From assembly GCF_000711215.1 (NCBI RefSeq), contig NZ_JOMF01000008.1:45314-109313 (forward strand): DNA of 64,000 nt. Direction: 5' to 3'. Made by a program: the position numbers and the translations under genes. Origin of the DNA: Methanomicrobium mobile BP (lineage in GTDB: Archaea > Halobacteriota > Methanomicrobia > Methanomicrobiales > Methanomicrobiaceae). How positions within the stretch are numbered: the first letter of the stretch is position 1; each line of letters starts with the position of its first letter. A model generated the notes under the pieces. It was not told the DNA's origin. It saw nothing but the letters and a program-made list of their open reading frames with translations, and did no database searches. Shown here one piece after another: positions 17,659 through 27,276 of the stretch.

Positions 17659-17696
17659 GTTCTCCTGCGTTCTCCTGTGTTCTCCTGTGTTCTCCT
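17659..17696. repeat. 10-bp tandem repeat, four copies
   Basis: The unit GTTCTCCTGC/T occurs four times between the RPA-associated gene and the phosphoesterase gene, running into the stop codon of the former. Confidence 0.75.
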
Positions 17697-18648
17697 ACAG
17701 TATCTTTATGTATCCGCCTTTTGGCAGATAGAGACTGCCGTCCTCCAAAAGTCTGTTTATGCTTTCATCGGCTTTCTCTCTGGGGATATTCCTCTCTTTA
17801 CAGATATTGTAGAAGTCATCCCGCAATATGCCTTTCTTCGTGCTGTTCTCCTCTATTATCGAGAGAATGAGGTCATCGGCGTTTTCCTCCGAGGAACCGT
17901 CACCCGTGATTCCCGCACCGGCAACGCCGCTGCCTTCGGAACCGGCAGCCCCGTCCTCGCCCGTCGCCGACGGCATAAGACTGACGGCAATCACCGCGCT
18001 CTTCGCCATCGCACATATCTCCGCCGCCGCTTTCCTCCCGGCATCGGAGAGCCTTTCGGCGCCGGCGAGCAGGGACTCCATTCTCTCGGCTGTCTCATCC
18101 GCGGTCTGCAAAACCCATCTCACGCGGTTCTCCTTTGTCGACGGCGATACGGAATACGGGTGAATCATGCAGTCGCAGCCGTCGATTTTCGGACTTACTG
18201 CGGCTCTGTCTTTGAATAACGCCGCTTTTCCCCCACCGTCCGTTCCGCCCAATCCGACGAATCCGTCGGATCCGTCGAATCCCACGACTTCGCCGTATAC
18301 GCATACAAACGAGGGTATCTCCATGCCGGAAATAACGCGGGCGCAGTCGGCCCTGTCGTTTCCGAAATTCAGCAGAAAAACGCCGGTCGGGTCCGCAACA
18401 CGTGCGGAGAGGACAATCCCGCGATTATTCCTCTTTATATCCGTCAATACCCCGCAGACAAGAATGTCCTTCGGAGTCTCGGCGAAAATATCGGCAAACG
18501 AGCCTGCGGCTCTCCTCAAAGCGGGATTCAATGCCGCTCTTCCGACGCAGGCGCCGGCGGTACTGCCTTCATTGCCGGCGGCAACCGTATCATCCCGAGC
18601 CAATCTCTCGCGGATCCTGAATTCGCCGGCAAAATAACAGAGTGACAT
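17695..18648 (-). CDS. RPA-associated OB-fold/winged-helix protein (COG3390 type)
   Basis: A 317-residue protein whose layout matches the archaeal RPA-associated proteins. An N-terminal OB-fold region carries VCGVLTDIKRNNRGIVLSARVADPTG and FVCVYGEVV in sequence, and a C-terminal winged helix (about 240-317) has ILRDDFYNICKERNI and ends GYIKIL. The family is found with single-stranded DNA-binding RPA genes; no RPA gene is visible here. Low-complexity Gly/Asp/Ser insertions occur at about residues 135-150 and 225-250. An A+T-rich TATAlike stretch (AATAATATAC near 18700) about 50 bases upstream is the likely promoter. Confidence 0.7.
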   Translation of the reverse strand: MSLCYFAGEFRIRERLARDDTVAAGNEGSTAGACVGRAALNPALRRAAGSFADIFAETPKDILVCGVLTDIKRNNRGIVLSARVADPTGVFLLNFGNDRADCARVISGMEIPSFVCVYGEVVGFDGSDGFVGLGGTDGGGKAALFKDRAAVSPKIDGCDCMIHPYSVSPSTKENRVRWVLQTADETAERMESLLAGAERLSDAGRKAAAEICAMAKSAVIAVSLMPSATGEDGAAGSEGSGVAGAGITGDGSSEENADDLILSIIEENSTKKGILRDDFYNICKERNIPREKADESINRLLEDGSLYLPKGGYIKIL

Positions 18649-19034
18649 TTCCCTTGCTCCCTTGCTCTCCGGATTACCGATATTTCCCGAATAATCCTGT
18701 ATATTATTTTATCGGGATAATTATTGATAATTTTCCGAGACCTTTTTCGGACAAATGATATTTTTGCGATCCGCTGCCGGACAAACAATCCTTCAGTCCA
18801 CGACAAAATAATCCTTCAGAATTTTTCTTTGAACAATTACCCCGATATCGTTGCATATCCGACCGATATACGGCTGTATGAACAAATAGCATTTCATATT
18901 AATTAATGAAAGAAAGGATCTGTTATACAGTATAACAGCAATGTATAACTGCAATATACCGGCAATCCGTATCGGCATATAACGGTCAAAGGCGGTCCGA
19001 ACGGATACCGAAAAAAAGAGGGAGATTAACGAGA
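18649..19034. other. Divergent intergenic region before rfcS
   Basis: No gene is convincing in this 386-base region. It contains the 19-bp palindrome at 18920-18938, a TATA-like GCATATAA at 18975-18982, and AGGGAG shortly before the rfcS ATG as a ribosome site. The rest is A+T-rich without a clear repeat. Confidence 0.55.
18920..18938. promoter_or_regulatory. Perfect 19-bp palindrome upstream of rfcS
   Basis: CTGTTATAC, A, GTATAACAG form an exact inverted repeat with a one-base centre, 97 bases before the rfcS ATG and about 37 bases before the nearest TATA-like element. Its length and symmetry suggest a dimeric repressor or activator site; the regulator is unknown. Confidence 0.6.
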
Positions 19035-20015
19035 ATGGGCGAGAACAACACAATCTGGATTGAAAAATACAGACCGGCTACATTGAACGATGTCGTGGGG
19101 CAGCGCGAGATAGTCGAGCGTCTGAAGAACTATGTCGGTGCGCAGAGCCTTCCGCACCTGCTCTTCACGGGAACGGCGGGTATAGGAAAGACGACATCCG
19201 CCGTTGCACTGGCGCGTGAGTTCTTCGGCGAAAACTGGCAGGTAAACTTCAGGGAACTCAACGCATCCGATGAAAGGGGCATCGATGTTGTCAGAAATCA
19301 GATTAAGCAGTTTGCGCGCACGGCGCCGATAGGGAATGCGACCTTCAAGATACTCTTCCTCGACGAAGCCGACGCGCTCACAAACGACGCTCAGTCGGCA
19401 CTGAGGCGCACGATGGAAAATTACGCCCACACGTGCCGTTTTATTCTGTCCTGCAACTACTCGTCAAAGATAATCGACCCGATTCAGAGCCGCTGCGCAA
19501 TATACCGTTTCAAGCCGCTGGACAGGGAGGCAATCACCGAAGAACTCAAGAGAATTGCGAAGAACGAAGGTCTCACGATAAGCGAAGCCGCGATGGACGC
19601 CATTATCTACGTCGCGCAGGGCGATATGAGAAAAGCCATCAATGCCCTTCAGGGCGCGGCAATAATCAACGCCGATATCTCCGAGGACATGATCTATGAG
19701 ATAACGTCGACGGCAAAACCCGACGAGATCCTCGAACTCCTCCACATCATTCTGAAAGGAAACTTCGAGGCCGCGGAGAACACCCTCAACGAGCTCACGG
19801 TCAAGCGCGGAATTGCCCCGAACGAACTCATAAATCAGTTCTACAGGACCCTTGTCAATGACACGACACTCGACCGCAGGCTGAAAGTCGAACTCATCAG
19901 CCATCTGGGCGAGGCCGATTTCAGGATAAGCGAAGGCGCGGATCAGAACATACAGATGGAAGCTCTCATGGCGCGCTGTGTCTTAAGCGCCGTCAATCAC
20001 GGTAGTACAAAATGA
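19035..20015 (+). CDS. rfcS: Replication factor C small subunit
   Basis: The AAA+ small subunit of the clamp loader that opens PCNA onto primed DNA. Walker A is GTAGIGKTT, Walker B is LFLDEADAL, and the SRC motif reads SRCAIYRF. At 326 residues it has the usual length, and it is the active-looking copy compared with the paralogue at 29021-30025. ATG at 19035 has AGGGAG upstream. The stop overlaps the mcm start as ATGA, so clamp loader and helicase are made together. Confidence 0.97.
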   Translation: MGENNTIWIEKYRPATLNDVVGQREIVERLKNYVGAQSLPHLLFTGTAGIGKTTSAVALAREFFGENWQVNFRELNASDERGIDVVRNQIKQFARTAPIGNATFKILFLDEADALTNDAQSALRRTMENYAHTCRFILSCNYSSKIIDPIQSRCAIYRFKPLDREAITEELKRIAKNEGLTISEAAMDAIIYVAQGDMRKAINALQGAAIINADISEDMIYEITSTAKPDEILELLHIILKGNFEAAENTLNELTVKRGIAPNELINQFYRTLVNDTTLDRRLKVELISHLGEADFRISEGADQNIQMEALMARCVLSAVNHGSTK

Positions 20016-22219
20016 AGGATAACGCAAAGGACAACGACGAAATGCTGCCCTTCGAAGGCGCGGATTCACAGAGCGAAGCCGCAAAAGTCACCGACAAGGC
20101 TGGCGACTGGGCGAAGTTCCTCAAAAAATACTACATGGCGGAACTCGGAGAGATCGGACGCGAATACTCCTTCCAGAACTCCAAAAAATCCCTTGTCATC
20201 GACTATCAGAAACTCGAGAAATGGGGACGAAAAGGTCTGGGTCTTGCCGACGAACTCCTCAAAAATCCCTCAAAGGTCATCGGCGACGTCAAAGACGCCG
20301 TCAAAACCTATAACCTCATCTTCACCAAGGAAGAGGAGGACAAGGCGGACGAGATCAATATCCGCTTCATAAAACTCCCGAAAAGGACCAATATCCGCGA
20401 TATACGCTCCTCGCACATCAACACCTTCATCTCGGTGGAAGGTATCGTCAGAAAAGTAACCGAGGTCAGACCGCGTCTGGTCTACGGCGTATTCCGCTGC
20501 CTCAACTGCGGAACGCTGACGCAACCCTATGCCCAGCCGAGTTTCGGCGCCTTCACCGAGCCTTACCGCAACTGTACGCAGTGCGAGCGGCAGACAAAGT
20601 TCGAGCTCGTGCCCGCGCTCTCGAAATTCGTGGATACACAGAAGGTCAGAATCCAGGAGTCCCCCGAAGGTCTTCGCGGCGGAGAACAGCCTCAAAGCCT
20701 CGACGTGGACATCACCGACGACCTTGTATCGAACGTGTCGCCGGGTGACAGAGTCATAATAAACGGCATAATGCGCTCGTATCAGAAGACAAACGGCACC
20801 ACAAAGTCGCCGCTCTTCGACCTCTACCTCCAGGCAAACTCAATCGAGATGAGCGAGAAAGAGTTCGAGGAGGTCGACATCTCGGAGGAAGACGAGAAAG
20901 AGATCCTTGAGCTTAGCCGCGATCCCGAGATCTACCGCAAATTCGGGCACTCGATAGCGCCGTCAATCTACGGCAACGACGAGGTCAAGGAATCCATAGC
21001 GCTTATCCTATTCGGAGGCGTCATGAAGACGCTCCCCGACGGCACCCACCTTAGGGGCGATATTCATATGCTCCTCGTCGGTGACCCGGGTATTGCAAAG
21101 TCGCAGATGCTGCGTTACGTTATCAGACTGGCTCCGCGCGGAATCTACACGAGCGGCAAATCCTCGACATCCGCGGGTCTCACCGCCACCGCCGTCAAAG
21201 ACGATTTCGGCGACGGACGCTGGACACTCGAGGCGGGTGCCCTGGTCCTTGCGGATATGGGTATCGCCGCCGTCGATGAGATGGATAAGATGGATAAAGA
21301 CGACCGCAGTTCGCTTCACGAGGCAATGGAACAGCAGTCTATTTCCGTCGCAAAGGCGGGAATCACCGCAACGCTGCGTTCGCGCTGCGCACTTCTCGGT
21401 GCCGCCAACCCGAAGATGGGGCGTTTCGACCAGTACGGATCGATCTCCGAACAGATCAATATGCCGCCGTCGCTTCTCTCGCGTTTCGATCTTATCTTCA
21501 TCATGAGAGACCGCCCCGATCAGCAGCTGGACCGTGCAATCGGAGAGCATATCCTGAAAGCCCACGAAGTCGGTGAACTCCTTGAACTCAACAATAAATC
21601 GCCGATAGAAAACCTCTCCGAGGACGGTCTTAACAACAGGCTTGCGCCGGTCACACCCGAGATAGACCCCGTCCTGTTCAGGAAATACGTCGCCTACTCA
21701 AAGAGAAACTGTATTCCGCAGATCAGCAAAGAAGCCAGAGAGATACTTATTCAGTATTACCTCAACCTTCGCGGGCTTGCCGCCGACAACTCAAAACCCG
21801 TTCCCGTTACCGCAAGACAGCTGGAGGCACTCGTAAGACTTGCGGAGGCAAGCGCAAGGGTAAGACTCAGCCCCACGGTTGACGAATCGGATGCAAGCCG
21901 CGTCATTAAGATAGTCGACCGCTGTCTTCGCGATGTGGCATACGATCCCAATACGAATTCATTCGATATCGACAGACTTGAAACGGGATTTTCGCAGCAG
22001 AAACGCAATATGTTCCGTGACATAATCGACGAGATCAAGAAATATACCGAAAAAACGACGGATGACGGTAAGAGAGTGGATTTCGCACAGAAAGACAAGG
22101 TGATTGAAGGGCTTGTGGCCAAAGGTTACAACAAGGAAGAGGTAAAGAAGAGAATTGATGAACTCCATAAAGACGGCCAGATAATGGAGCCGAGAAACGG
22201 CATTCTGAAACTGCTGTAA
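20012..22219 (+). CDS. mcm: MCM replicative helicase
   Basis: The replicative DNA helicase. An N-terminal domain carries the zinc motif CLNCG...CTQCE. The AAA+ core has Walker [10 protein letters not shown], Walker [10 protein letters not shown] and the arginine finger in SRFDL, and a C-terminal winged helix ends the chain. With 735 residues it is slightly longer than typical, owing to about 35 extra charged residues at the N-terminus. It overlaps rfcS by four bases. Confidence 0.97.
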   Translation: MKDNAKDNDEMLPFEGADSQSEAAKVTDKAGDWAKFLKKYYMAELGEIGREYSFQNSKKSLVIDYQKLEKWGRKGLGLADELLKNPSKVIGDVKDAVKTYNLIFTKEEEDKADEINIRFIKLPKRTNIRDIRSSHINTFISVEGIVRKVTEVRPRLVYGVFRCLNCGTLTQPYAQPSFGAFTEPYRNCTQCERQTKFELVPALSKFVDTQKVRIQESPEGLRGGEQPQSLDVDITDDLVSNVSPGDRVIINGIMRSYQKTNGTTKSPLFDLYLQANSIEMSEKEFEEVDISEEDEKEILELSRDPEIYRKFGHSIAPSIYGNDEVKESIALILFGGVMKTLPDGTHLRGDIHMLLVGDPGIAKSQMLRYVIRLAPRGIYTSGKSSTSAGLTATAVKDDFGDGRWTLEAGALVLADMGIAAVDEMDKMDKDDRSSLHEAMEQQSISVAKAGITATLRSRCALLGAANPKMGRFDQYGSISEQINMPPSLLSRFDLIFIMRDRPDQQLDRAIGEHILKAHEVGELLELNNKSPIENLSEDGLNNRLAPVTPEIDPVLFRKYVAYSKRNCIPQISKEAREILIQYYLNLRGLAADNSKPVPVTARQLEALVRLAEASARVRLSPTVDESDASRVIKIVDRCLRDVAYDPNTNSFDIDRLETGFSQQKRNMFRDIIDEIKKYTEKTTDDGKRVDFAQKDKVIEGLVAKGYNKEEVKKRIDELHKDGQIMEPRNGILKLL

Positions 22220-22331
22220 CCCGGGGAATCGGATAAAGAATAAAATAAAGAATCAAATAAGAATCAAATAAAGAATAAAAAATAAATAAATTATATTATA
22301 TCAGGCTTTGAAAACAGTTTAAGGACAGGAA

Positions 22332-22697
22332 ATGAGCGCAGATAAAACAGACAGGAATACGACGCCCGACAACAAAGCACAGGCAGTCTTTGAGGCGGGC
22401 ATAAAACTCGGTGCACTCTATCACCAGTGGGTGGGGACACCGATATCACCGAAGACCGCGGCATCGGTCGAGAAGGCAATCGAGAATGCCGTCGGACTCC
22501 AGCCTTATGTCACTGACATAAAGGTGAAGATTCACACCGAGATGATGGCCATAAATTCGTTCGGATACAGCGAGCTTGCCGGAAAGATGTTCGAAGTCCG
22601 CATTACCACGGTATACGAAGGCGCAAAGTGTGTTGCCGAGCTTAAACTCGAGAACGAATACCCGATGATGAAGATTCTCAGTCTGGAAGAGATATAA
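22332..22697 (+). CDS. mptD: Archaeal dihydroneopterin aldolase MptD
   Basis: A 121-residue protein of the archaeal DHNA family. It cleaves 7,8-dihydroneopterin to 6-hydroxymethyl-7,8-dihydropterin and glycolaldehyde, an early step in making the methanogenic C1 carrier tetrahydromethanopterin. The family pattern GALYHQWVGTPIS, then LQPYVTDIKVKI and FGYSELAGK, is clear. A ribosome site AGGACAGG precedes the ATG. The gap before it (22220-22331) is filled with AATAAAG-like repeats. Confidence 0.88.
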   Translation: MSADKTDRNTTPDNKAQAVFEAGIKLGALYHQWVGTPISPKTAASVEKAIENAVGLQPYVTDIKVKIHTEMMAINSFGYSELAGKMFEVRITTVYEGAKCVAELKLENEYPMMKILSLEEI

Positions 22698-22752
22698 CCG
22701 TAGATATAACCGTAAAATAACCTAATACACATTTTTGGGACAGATCCTTCAA

Positions 22753-23598
22753 ATGATTTTAGACGATATACCGATAACCGACGATCATATCCATATCGAT
22801 ACAATAAACGGTCTCGGAGTAAAGGCGGCAACGGATTTCAAAAACGCCGGCGGCACGCATATGTTTGCGGTCTCGCTGCCGTCGTGGACCTTCGGAATTG
22901 TTCCGCACCGTGCCGAAGATTTCCGGAAAGTCTTCGAGAACACCCTTGATGCCGCGGAATCGATACGCGGGACCGGTCTCACGGTTTTTGCCGTTATTGG
23001 GGTACATCCCGCCGAGATAACAAAGATTGCGGCGCATACGTCAATGGCACTCCCCGAGATCGAGGAGATTATGAAAGGCGGCATGGACATTGCCGCAAAG
23101 TATGTCGCCGAAGGCGAGGCCGTTGCGCTCAAGAGCGGCAGACCGCACTATCCCGTCGATGACGATGTATGGGCGGCGTCCAACAGAATACTCATGCATT
23201 CGCTCGAACTTGCAAAAGACTGCGGCTGCGCCCTTCAGATACACGCGGAGACGGGACCCTGCGCCGATGTCGCCGATATGGCAAAGAGCGCCGGCATCGA
23301 CCCCTGCCGCGTCGTCAAGCATTTCGCGGAGAACGACACACCGCTTTCGCCATCGTTCATAGCAAAGTACGACGGCATTGCGGAATTTGCAGCGAAATCT
23401 GCGAGAGAAAACAGGTATTTTACAATGGAGAGCGACTATATGGACGACCCGACACGCCCGGGATCGGTTATCGGTCCGAAGTCGGTCCCGCGGTTCACAA
23501 GAAGACTTCTCGAGAAGGACGCAATTACCCTTGATGATGCGGTACGCATCCATAAGATCTCGCCCGAAAAGATATATTCCGTGGATATCGAGCTTTGA
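22753..23598 (+). CDS. TatD-like metal-dependent hydrolase (archaeal COG1099 type)
   Basis: A TIM-barrel metal-dependent hydrolase. DDHIHID near the N-terminus gives the HxH metal motif; GVHPAEI, ALQIHAETGP, VVKHFAE and the late TMESDYMDDP supply the other ligands typical of TatD relatives. The archaeal subfamily is uncharacterised, and nuclease activity is only known from other TatD proteins. I prefer ATG 22753 over the TTG six codons upstream because the family begins close to the metal motif. It follows mptD by 55 bases and may be co-transcribed. Confidence 0.8.
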   Translation: MILDDIPITDDHIHIDTINGLGVKAATDFKNAGGTHMFAVSLPSWTFGIVPHRAEDFRKVFENTLDAAESIRGTGLTVFAVIGVHPAEITKIAAHTSMALPEIEEIMKGGMDIAAKYVAEGEAVALKSGRPHYPVDDDVWAASNRILMHSLELAKDCGCALQIHAETGPCADVADMAKSAGIDPCRVVKHFAENDTPLSPSFIAKYDGIAEFAAKSARENRYFTMESDYMDDPTRPGSVIGPKSVPRFTRRLLEKDAITLDDAVRIHKISPEKIYSVDIEL

Positions 23599-23699
23599 AA
23601 CGGCGATTTCCGGCCGACGTTTTTCCGCCGGCGGTCTTCGGGGTACAGACCCATTCACAGACACTTGTATAATCAAACAGCACCAATAATAATGCAGAG

Positions 23700-23987
23700 A
23701 TGTATCTGAAGGTTTACAGGATAGACGGAGTCGATAAACTTCTCGCGGCATGCGACAGAGAACTCATAAACCGGAAATTTACCGAAGGCGACCTTGAACT
23801 CGACATATCCGAAAAGTTCTACGGAACCGAGCTTTCCGACCGCGACGAACTTCTGAGAGCACTGAAGAAGGTCTCCATGGCAAACCTTGCCGGCGAGAGG
23901 GTTATCTCGATTGCGGTCGAGGCGGGGATCATCGACGCCGACGCCTGCATAAAGATCGCCGGCGTCCCCCACATCCAGATACTGTGA
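23700..23987 (+). CDS. DUF424 protein
   Basis: A 95-residue archaeal protein of the DUF424 family (COG2412), recognised by MYLKVYRIDG, ELDISEKFYG, SMANLAGERVI and the C-terminal GVPHIQIL. Family function is unknown; it is commonly found beside translation genes, here directly before nmd3, which suggests a role in ribosome or initiation-factor biology. The following gap (23988-24079) consists of a TGAATCCTC-type repeat. Confidence 0.85.
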   Translation: MYLKVYRIDGVDKLLAACDRELINRKFTEGDLELDISEKFYGTELSDRDELLRALKKVSMANLAGERVISIAVEAGIIDADACIKIAGVPHIQIL

Positions 23988-24056
23988 ATCCTATGAATCA
24001 TTGAATCCTCTGAAATCTGTGAATCTTCTGAATTCTCTGAATCCTCAGAATCCATA
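23988..24056. repeat. Degenerate 9-10-bp tandem repeat (TGAATCCTC type)
   Basis: The gap between DUF424 and nmd3 is almost entirely built of drifting copies of TGAATCCTC/TGAATCTTC. No further signals are visible in it. Confidence 0.65.
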
Positions 24057-24079
24057 AAGAACCGAAATACCGAATTATC

Positions 24080-25123
24080 ATGAATATACGACAGAATATA
24101 TGCCCTAAATGCGGAGGACCCAGCGAGGGGGGTCTCTGCAACAGATGCAAAGCCGCCGCCGTCGAGTGGATCACGCATGACGCCAGAGTGCCCTGCGTGC
24201 AGTGCCCTACCTGCGGATCGCTCAAACACCAGAATACGTGGTCCGACTGCGCTCTCGACCGCGAAAAACTCATAGAAGAGATTGCGCTCAACTCGATTCA
24301 CGTCCACGAGGACGTCCATGCACTCAGCGTCGAGATAAGGCACCATGACCCCAGCCCCAACCGAACCTCGGTCAGGGTAAACGTTCAGGGCAAGATATAC
24401 GGCGTTCCCGTCGAAAAGGACGTCAATGTCCTTATTCTCTGGTCGAGAGAGCAGTGCGACAGGTGCAGCAGGTATGCCGGCGGATACTATGCGGGAACCA
24501 TCCAGCTCCGCGCCGAAGGCAGAAAACCCGACGAATACGAGCGCAACAGTGCCGTCGATATCGCGCACAGGGTCGAGGACGAGGTCCAGAGGCACGGCGA
24601 AAGGCTATCGTTTGTCACCGATATCGAGGAAAACAAAGACGGCATGGACATAATCATCTCCAGCCACAATCTCGGAGAACTTGTCTCCAAGGCACTTACA
24701 AAGGAGCTCGGCGGCAAGATTACCCGTCACCCCAAACTAATCGGCGAAAAGAACGGCAAACAGGTCTACCGCATAACGTATCTGGTCAGACTGCCGAAAT
24801 ATCAGAAAGGCGACGTCTTCGAGAACAACGGCAGATACTACGAGATTCGCGGAACCGAAGGCAATCTCGTCCAGTACTTCGATCTCATGGACGGCTCCAC
24901 GAAGATCTCGAAGGATGAGCCGGAAGGACGAAAGATAGGCAATGTCGCGGACTCCGAACACTCAACGGTGATCTACATAAACGGCGATACCGCCGCAATC
25001 CTCGATCCGAAGACCTACGAGAATATCGAGGTCATCATCTACCCGTGGCACGAGATCTACGCGGGAGACAGAGTCAGATTCCTCCGCGATCCGAGCAACG
25101 AGAGGATAATCTTCGTCGGATAA
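24080..25123 (+). CDS. nmd3: NMD3 family ribosome-associated protein
   Basis: The archaeal homologue of the large-subunit export/assembly adaptor NMD3. The N-terminal zinc-binding part has CPKCGG, CNRCK and CVQCPTCGSL, followed by the ribosome-binding domains. Length (347) is normal for the archaeal form. In eukaryotes NMD3 escorts the 60S subunit; in archaea a role in subunit assembly or quality control is inferred. A T-rich terminator-like stretch follows the stop. Confidence 0.92.
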   Translation: MNIRQNICPKCGGPSEGGLCNRCKAAAVEWITHDARVPCVQCPTCGSLKHQNTWSDCALDREKLIEEIALNSIHVHEDVHALSVEIRHHDPSPNRTSVRVNVQGKIYGVPVEKDVNVLILWSREQCDRCSRYAGGYYAGTIQLRAEGRKPDEYERNSAVDIAHRVEDEVQRHGERLSFVTDIEENKDGMDIIISSHNLGELVSKALTKELGGKITRHPKLIGEKNGKQVYRITYLVRLPKYQKGDVFENNGRYYEIRGTEGNLVQYFDLMDGSTKISKDEPEGRKIGNVADSEHSTVIYINGDTAAILDPKTYENIEVIIYPWHEIYAGDRVRFLRDPSNERIIFVG

Positions 25124-25132
25124 GAATCCGGC

Positions 25133-25150
25133 ATCTCTTTTTTTCTTTTA
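25133..25150 (+). terminator. Oligo-T terminator after nmd3
   Basis: A run of T residues interrupted by single C bases follows the nmd3 stop within ten bases, the form expected for archaeal intrinsic termination. The next gene starts four bases later, so read-through is likely at some level. Confidence 0.45.
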
Positions 25151-25153
25151 CCC

Positions 25154-26032
25154 ATGCACGTCAGAATCGTTCCCGCCGAAAAACTCAAAGAGACGGATGG
25201 CGCTGAATGGGCGGATCCGACAAGGCGCACCTTTGTCGACGCGGGGAAGGCATATGTTCCCGTAAAAGACGGCTTTGACTATGACTGCGAACTGAATCCG
25301 CCGAAAAAATACCGCGGACCCGGATATCAGATGATCGGGGATACGGCGCTCATTCATTACCGTATGCCCTCCGAAGACGAACTGAAAAGTCTTATCGGGT
25401 GGGAAAAGCCCGCCTGCGTCCTGCTTCTCAAAGGATACGAAGGCGTAAAACGAACTCCCGCTGTCGAGGTGCTCTACGGCGAGACGCACGAGGTCTGCCA
25501 TAAGGAGAACGGCTGCATATACTCTCTCGATCCCTCAAAGGTCATGTTCTCCATGGGCAACCGCAACGAAAAGACCAGAATGGCGAAGATGACGCGCAAT
25601 GGCGAGAGGATTGCGGATATGTTCGCGGGAATCGGCTATTTCACGCTCCCTGCGGCAATCGCGGGGGCAAAGGTTCACGCAATGGAGATTAACCCCGTCT
25701 CTTACGGATACCTTGTGAAAAACGCCGGATTAAACAGCGTTTCACAACGTGTCGATGCGGAATGCGGGGACTGTCGGGATCTGCTCAAAGGAAAATACGA
25801 CCGTGCATTCATGGGTCATTTCGAGTCGCAGGATATGCTCCCCGACATCCTGCCGCATATGAAACAGGGTGGTATTTTACATGTGCACAGCATAGATGAT
25901 ATTACACAGACCATCCGTGCGGCTTTGGGCGAGTCCGGTTTTGACGCCGATGAGGCTGAGATATCGGTAAACAGGGTAAAGAAATACGCGCCGCACAGAT
26001 GGCATATTGTCTCGGATGTGATATTGCCATGA
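25154..26032 (+). CDS. taw2: Taw2/Trm5-like SAM enzyme for wyosine synthesis
   Basis: A class I SAM-dependent enzyme that modifies G37 of tRNA-Phe. The C-terminal Rossmann domain has DMFAGIGYFTLPAA, followed by HAMEINPVSYGYLVKN and YDRAFMGHFES. The GIGYFTLP form and an MGH/MGY motif fit Taw2, the aminocarboxypropyl transferase, better than Trm5, which methylates N1. The distinction is inference from motifs. The stop overlaps the coaBC start as ATGA. Confidence 0.75.
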   Translation: MHVRIVPAEKLKETDGAEWADPTRRTFVDAGKAYVPVKDGFDYDCELNPPKKYRGPGYQMIGDTALIHYRMPSEDELKSLIGWEKPACVLLLKGYEGVKRTPAVEVLYGETHEVCHKENGCIYSLDPSKVMFSMGNRNEKTRMAKMTRNGERIADMFAGIGYFTLPAAIAGAKVHAMEINPVSYGYLVKNAGLNSVSQRVDAECGDCRDLLKGKYDRAFMGHFESQDMLPDILPHMKQGGILHVHSIDDITQTIRAALGESGFDADEAEISVNRVKKYAPHRWHIVSDVILP

Positions 26033-27276
26033 ATGGTGAGGGTTATGGTTCGTGTAAAGATTCGGGAAACGGTGCAGGCAGCGGTTCGGGTAAATGTTCC
26101 GCTGTTCCCTTCGGCGAAGGAATAAGGCAGACTCTTGCGGGTAAAACCGTTGTTCTGGCGATTACCGGCAGTATTGCCGCAGTCGAGGTCGTGAAACTTG
26201 CACGGGCGCTGAGAAGGAAAGGCGCAAAGGTTCAGGCGGTTATGAGCGAAGCGGCAACGGGTATAATTACGCCCGATGCCGTGACATATGCCTGCGATAC
26301 TCAGACGATTACGAAGATAAGCGGCAATATCGAGCATGTGAAGTTCTGCGGCATAGGCGGAACCGGGGACGTGCTCCTTATTGCGCCGGCAACGGCGAAC
26401 ACAATCTCTAAGATTGCCTGCGGAATCGACGACACCCCCGTAACCACCTTTGCGACGACGGCAATCGGCAGGGGAATGCCGGTCGTGATCGCGCCGGCAA
26501 TGCACGAGAGCATGTATAATCATCCCGCTGTGGTCGAAAACATAAGAAAACTGAAAAGTTACGGCATTTCCTTCGTCGATCCTTTCATGGCGGAGAACAA
26601 AGCCAAGTTCGCATCGAATGACGAGATTATCCTCGAAGTCGAACGTGCGGTCGGCGGAAAACCTCTTCTGAACAAAAAAGTGATTATCACCGGCGGAGCC
26701 TGCCGCGAGGCTCTCGACGACGTCAGGGTGCTTACGACGCGTTCCGGCGGCAGAATGGGGCGCGAACTTGCACTCGAAGCCTACAGACTCGGCGCGGACG
26801 TTACCTATGTCCACGGCGGCGATGAGGTTGCGCTTGTAAGGAACGTGATTATCGAAAGCGCCGAAGACATGCGAAACGCCGTCCTCGGTGCGATTAAAGA
26901 CGGCTGCGACTTCTATCTGAGTGCGGCGGCAATCTCGGACTACAAACCCGAGAAGATTGCTGGCAAGATCCCGTCAAACAGAGATATCTCGATAAAGCTC
27001 CTGCCGCTTCCAAAGATTCTCGACGAAGTCGTAAGCGCACTGAAATCAACGCCATCGTCGAAGAACGCAAAGATAGCGGCGTTCAAGCTCGGCGACGATG
27101 CCGACGAAAAGGCGGAAAAGATGGTTGCCGCGGGAATAGACCTTGTCTGTGCAAACGGCGCCGAGAATATGGGAGCAGACTGCGGCAGATACGGACTGCA
27201 CACAAAGGACGGGGTTGCGCAGGTCAGCGGAACAAAAGAAGAAACAGCGGGGGAAATATGGAGAAGACTGCTCTGA
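26029..27276 (+). CDS. coaBC: Phosphopantothenoylcysteine decarboxylase/synthetase CoaBC
   Basis: A bifunctional CoA enzyme. The N-terminal flavin decarboxylase domain has AITGSIAAVE, APATANT and APAMHESMYNHP (the catalytic His and Asn motifs). The C-terminal synthetase domain has ITGGACREALDDVRVLTT, SAAAISDYKP and a late LVCANGAENMG. ATG 26029 overlaps the previous stop and fits better than an earlier GTG-type start. About 20 Gly/Ser-rich residues precede the flavin domain and look like an expansion. It begins the run of CoA genes. Confidence 0.93.
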   Translation: MNGEGYGSCKDSGNGAGSGSGKCSAVPFGEGIRQTLAGKTVVLAITGSIAAVEVVKLARALRRKGAKVQAVMSEAATGIITPDAVTYACDTQTITKISGNIEHVKFCGIGGTGDVLLIAPATANTISKIACGIDDTPVTTFATTAIGRGMPVVIAPAMHESMYNHPAVVENIRKLKSYGISFVDPFMAENKAKFASNDEIILEVERAVGGKPLLNKKVIITGGACREALDDVRVLTTRSGGRMGRELALEAYRLGADVTYVHGGDEVALVRNVIIESAEDMRNAVLGAIKDGCDFYLSAAAISDYKPEKIAGKIPSNRDISIKLLPLPKILDEVVSALKSTPSSKNAKIAAFKLGDDADEKAEKMVAAGIDLVCANGAENMGADCGRYGLHTKDGVAQVSGTKEETAGEIWRRLL

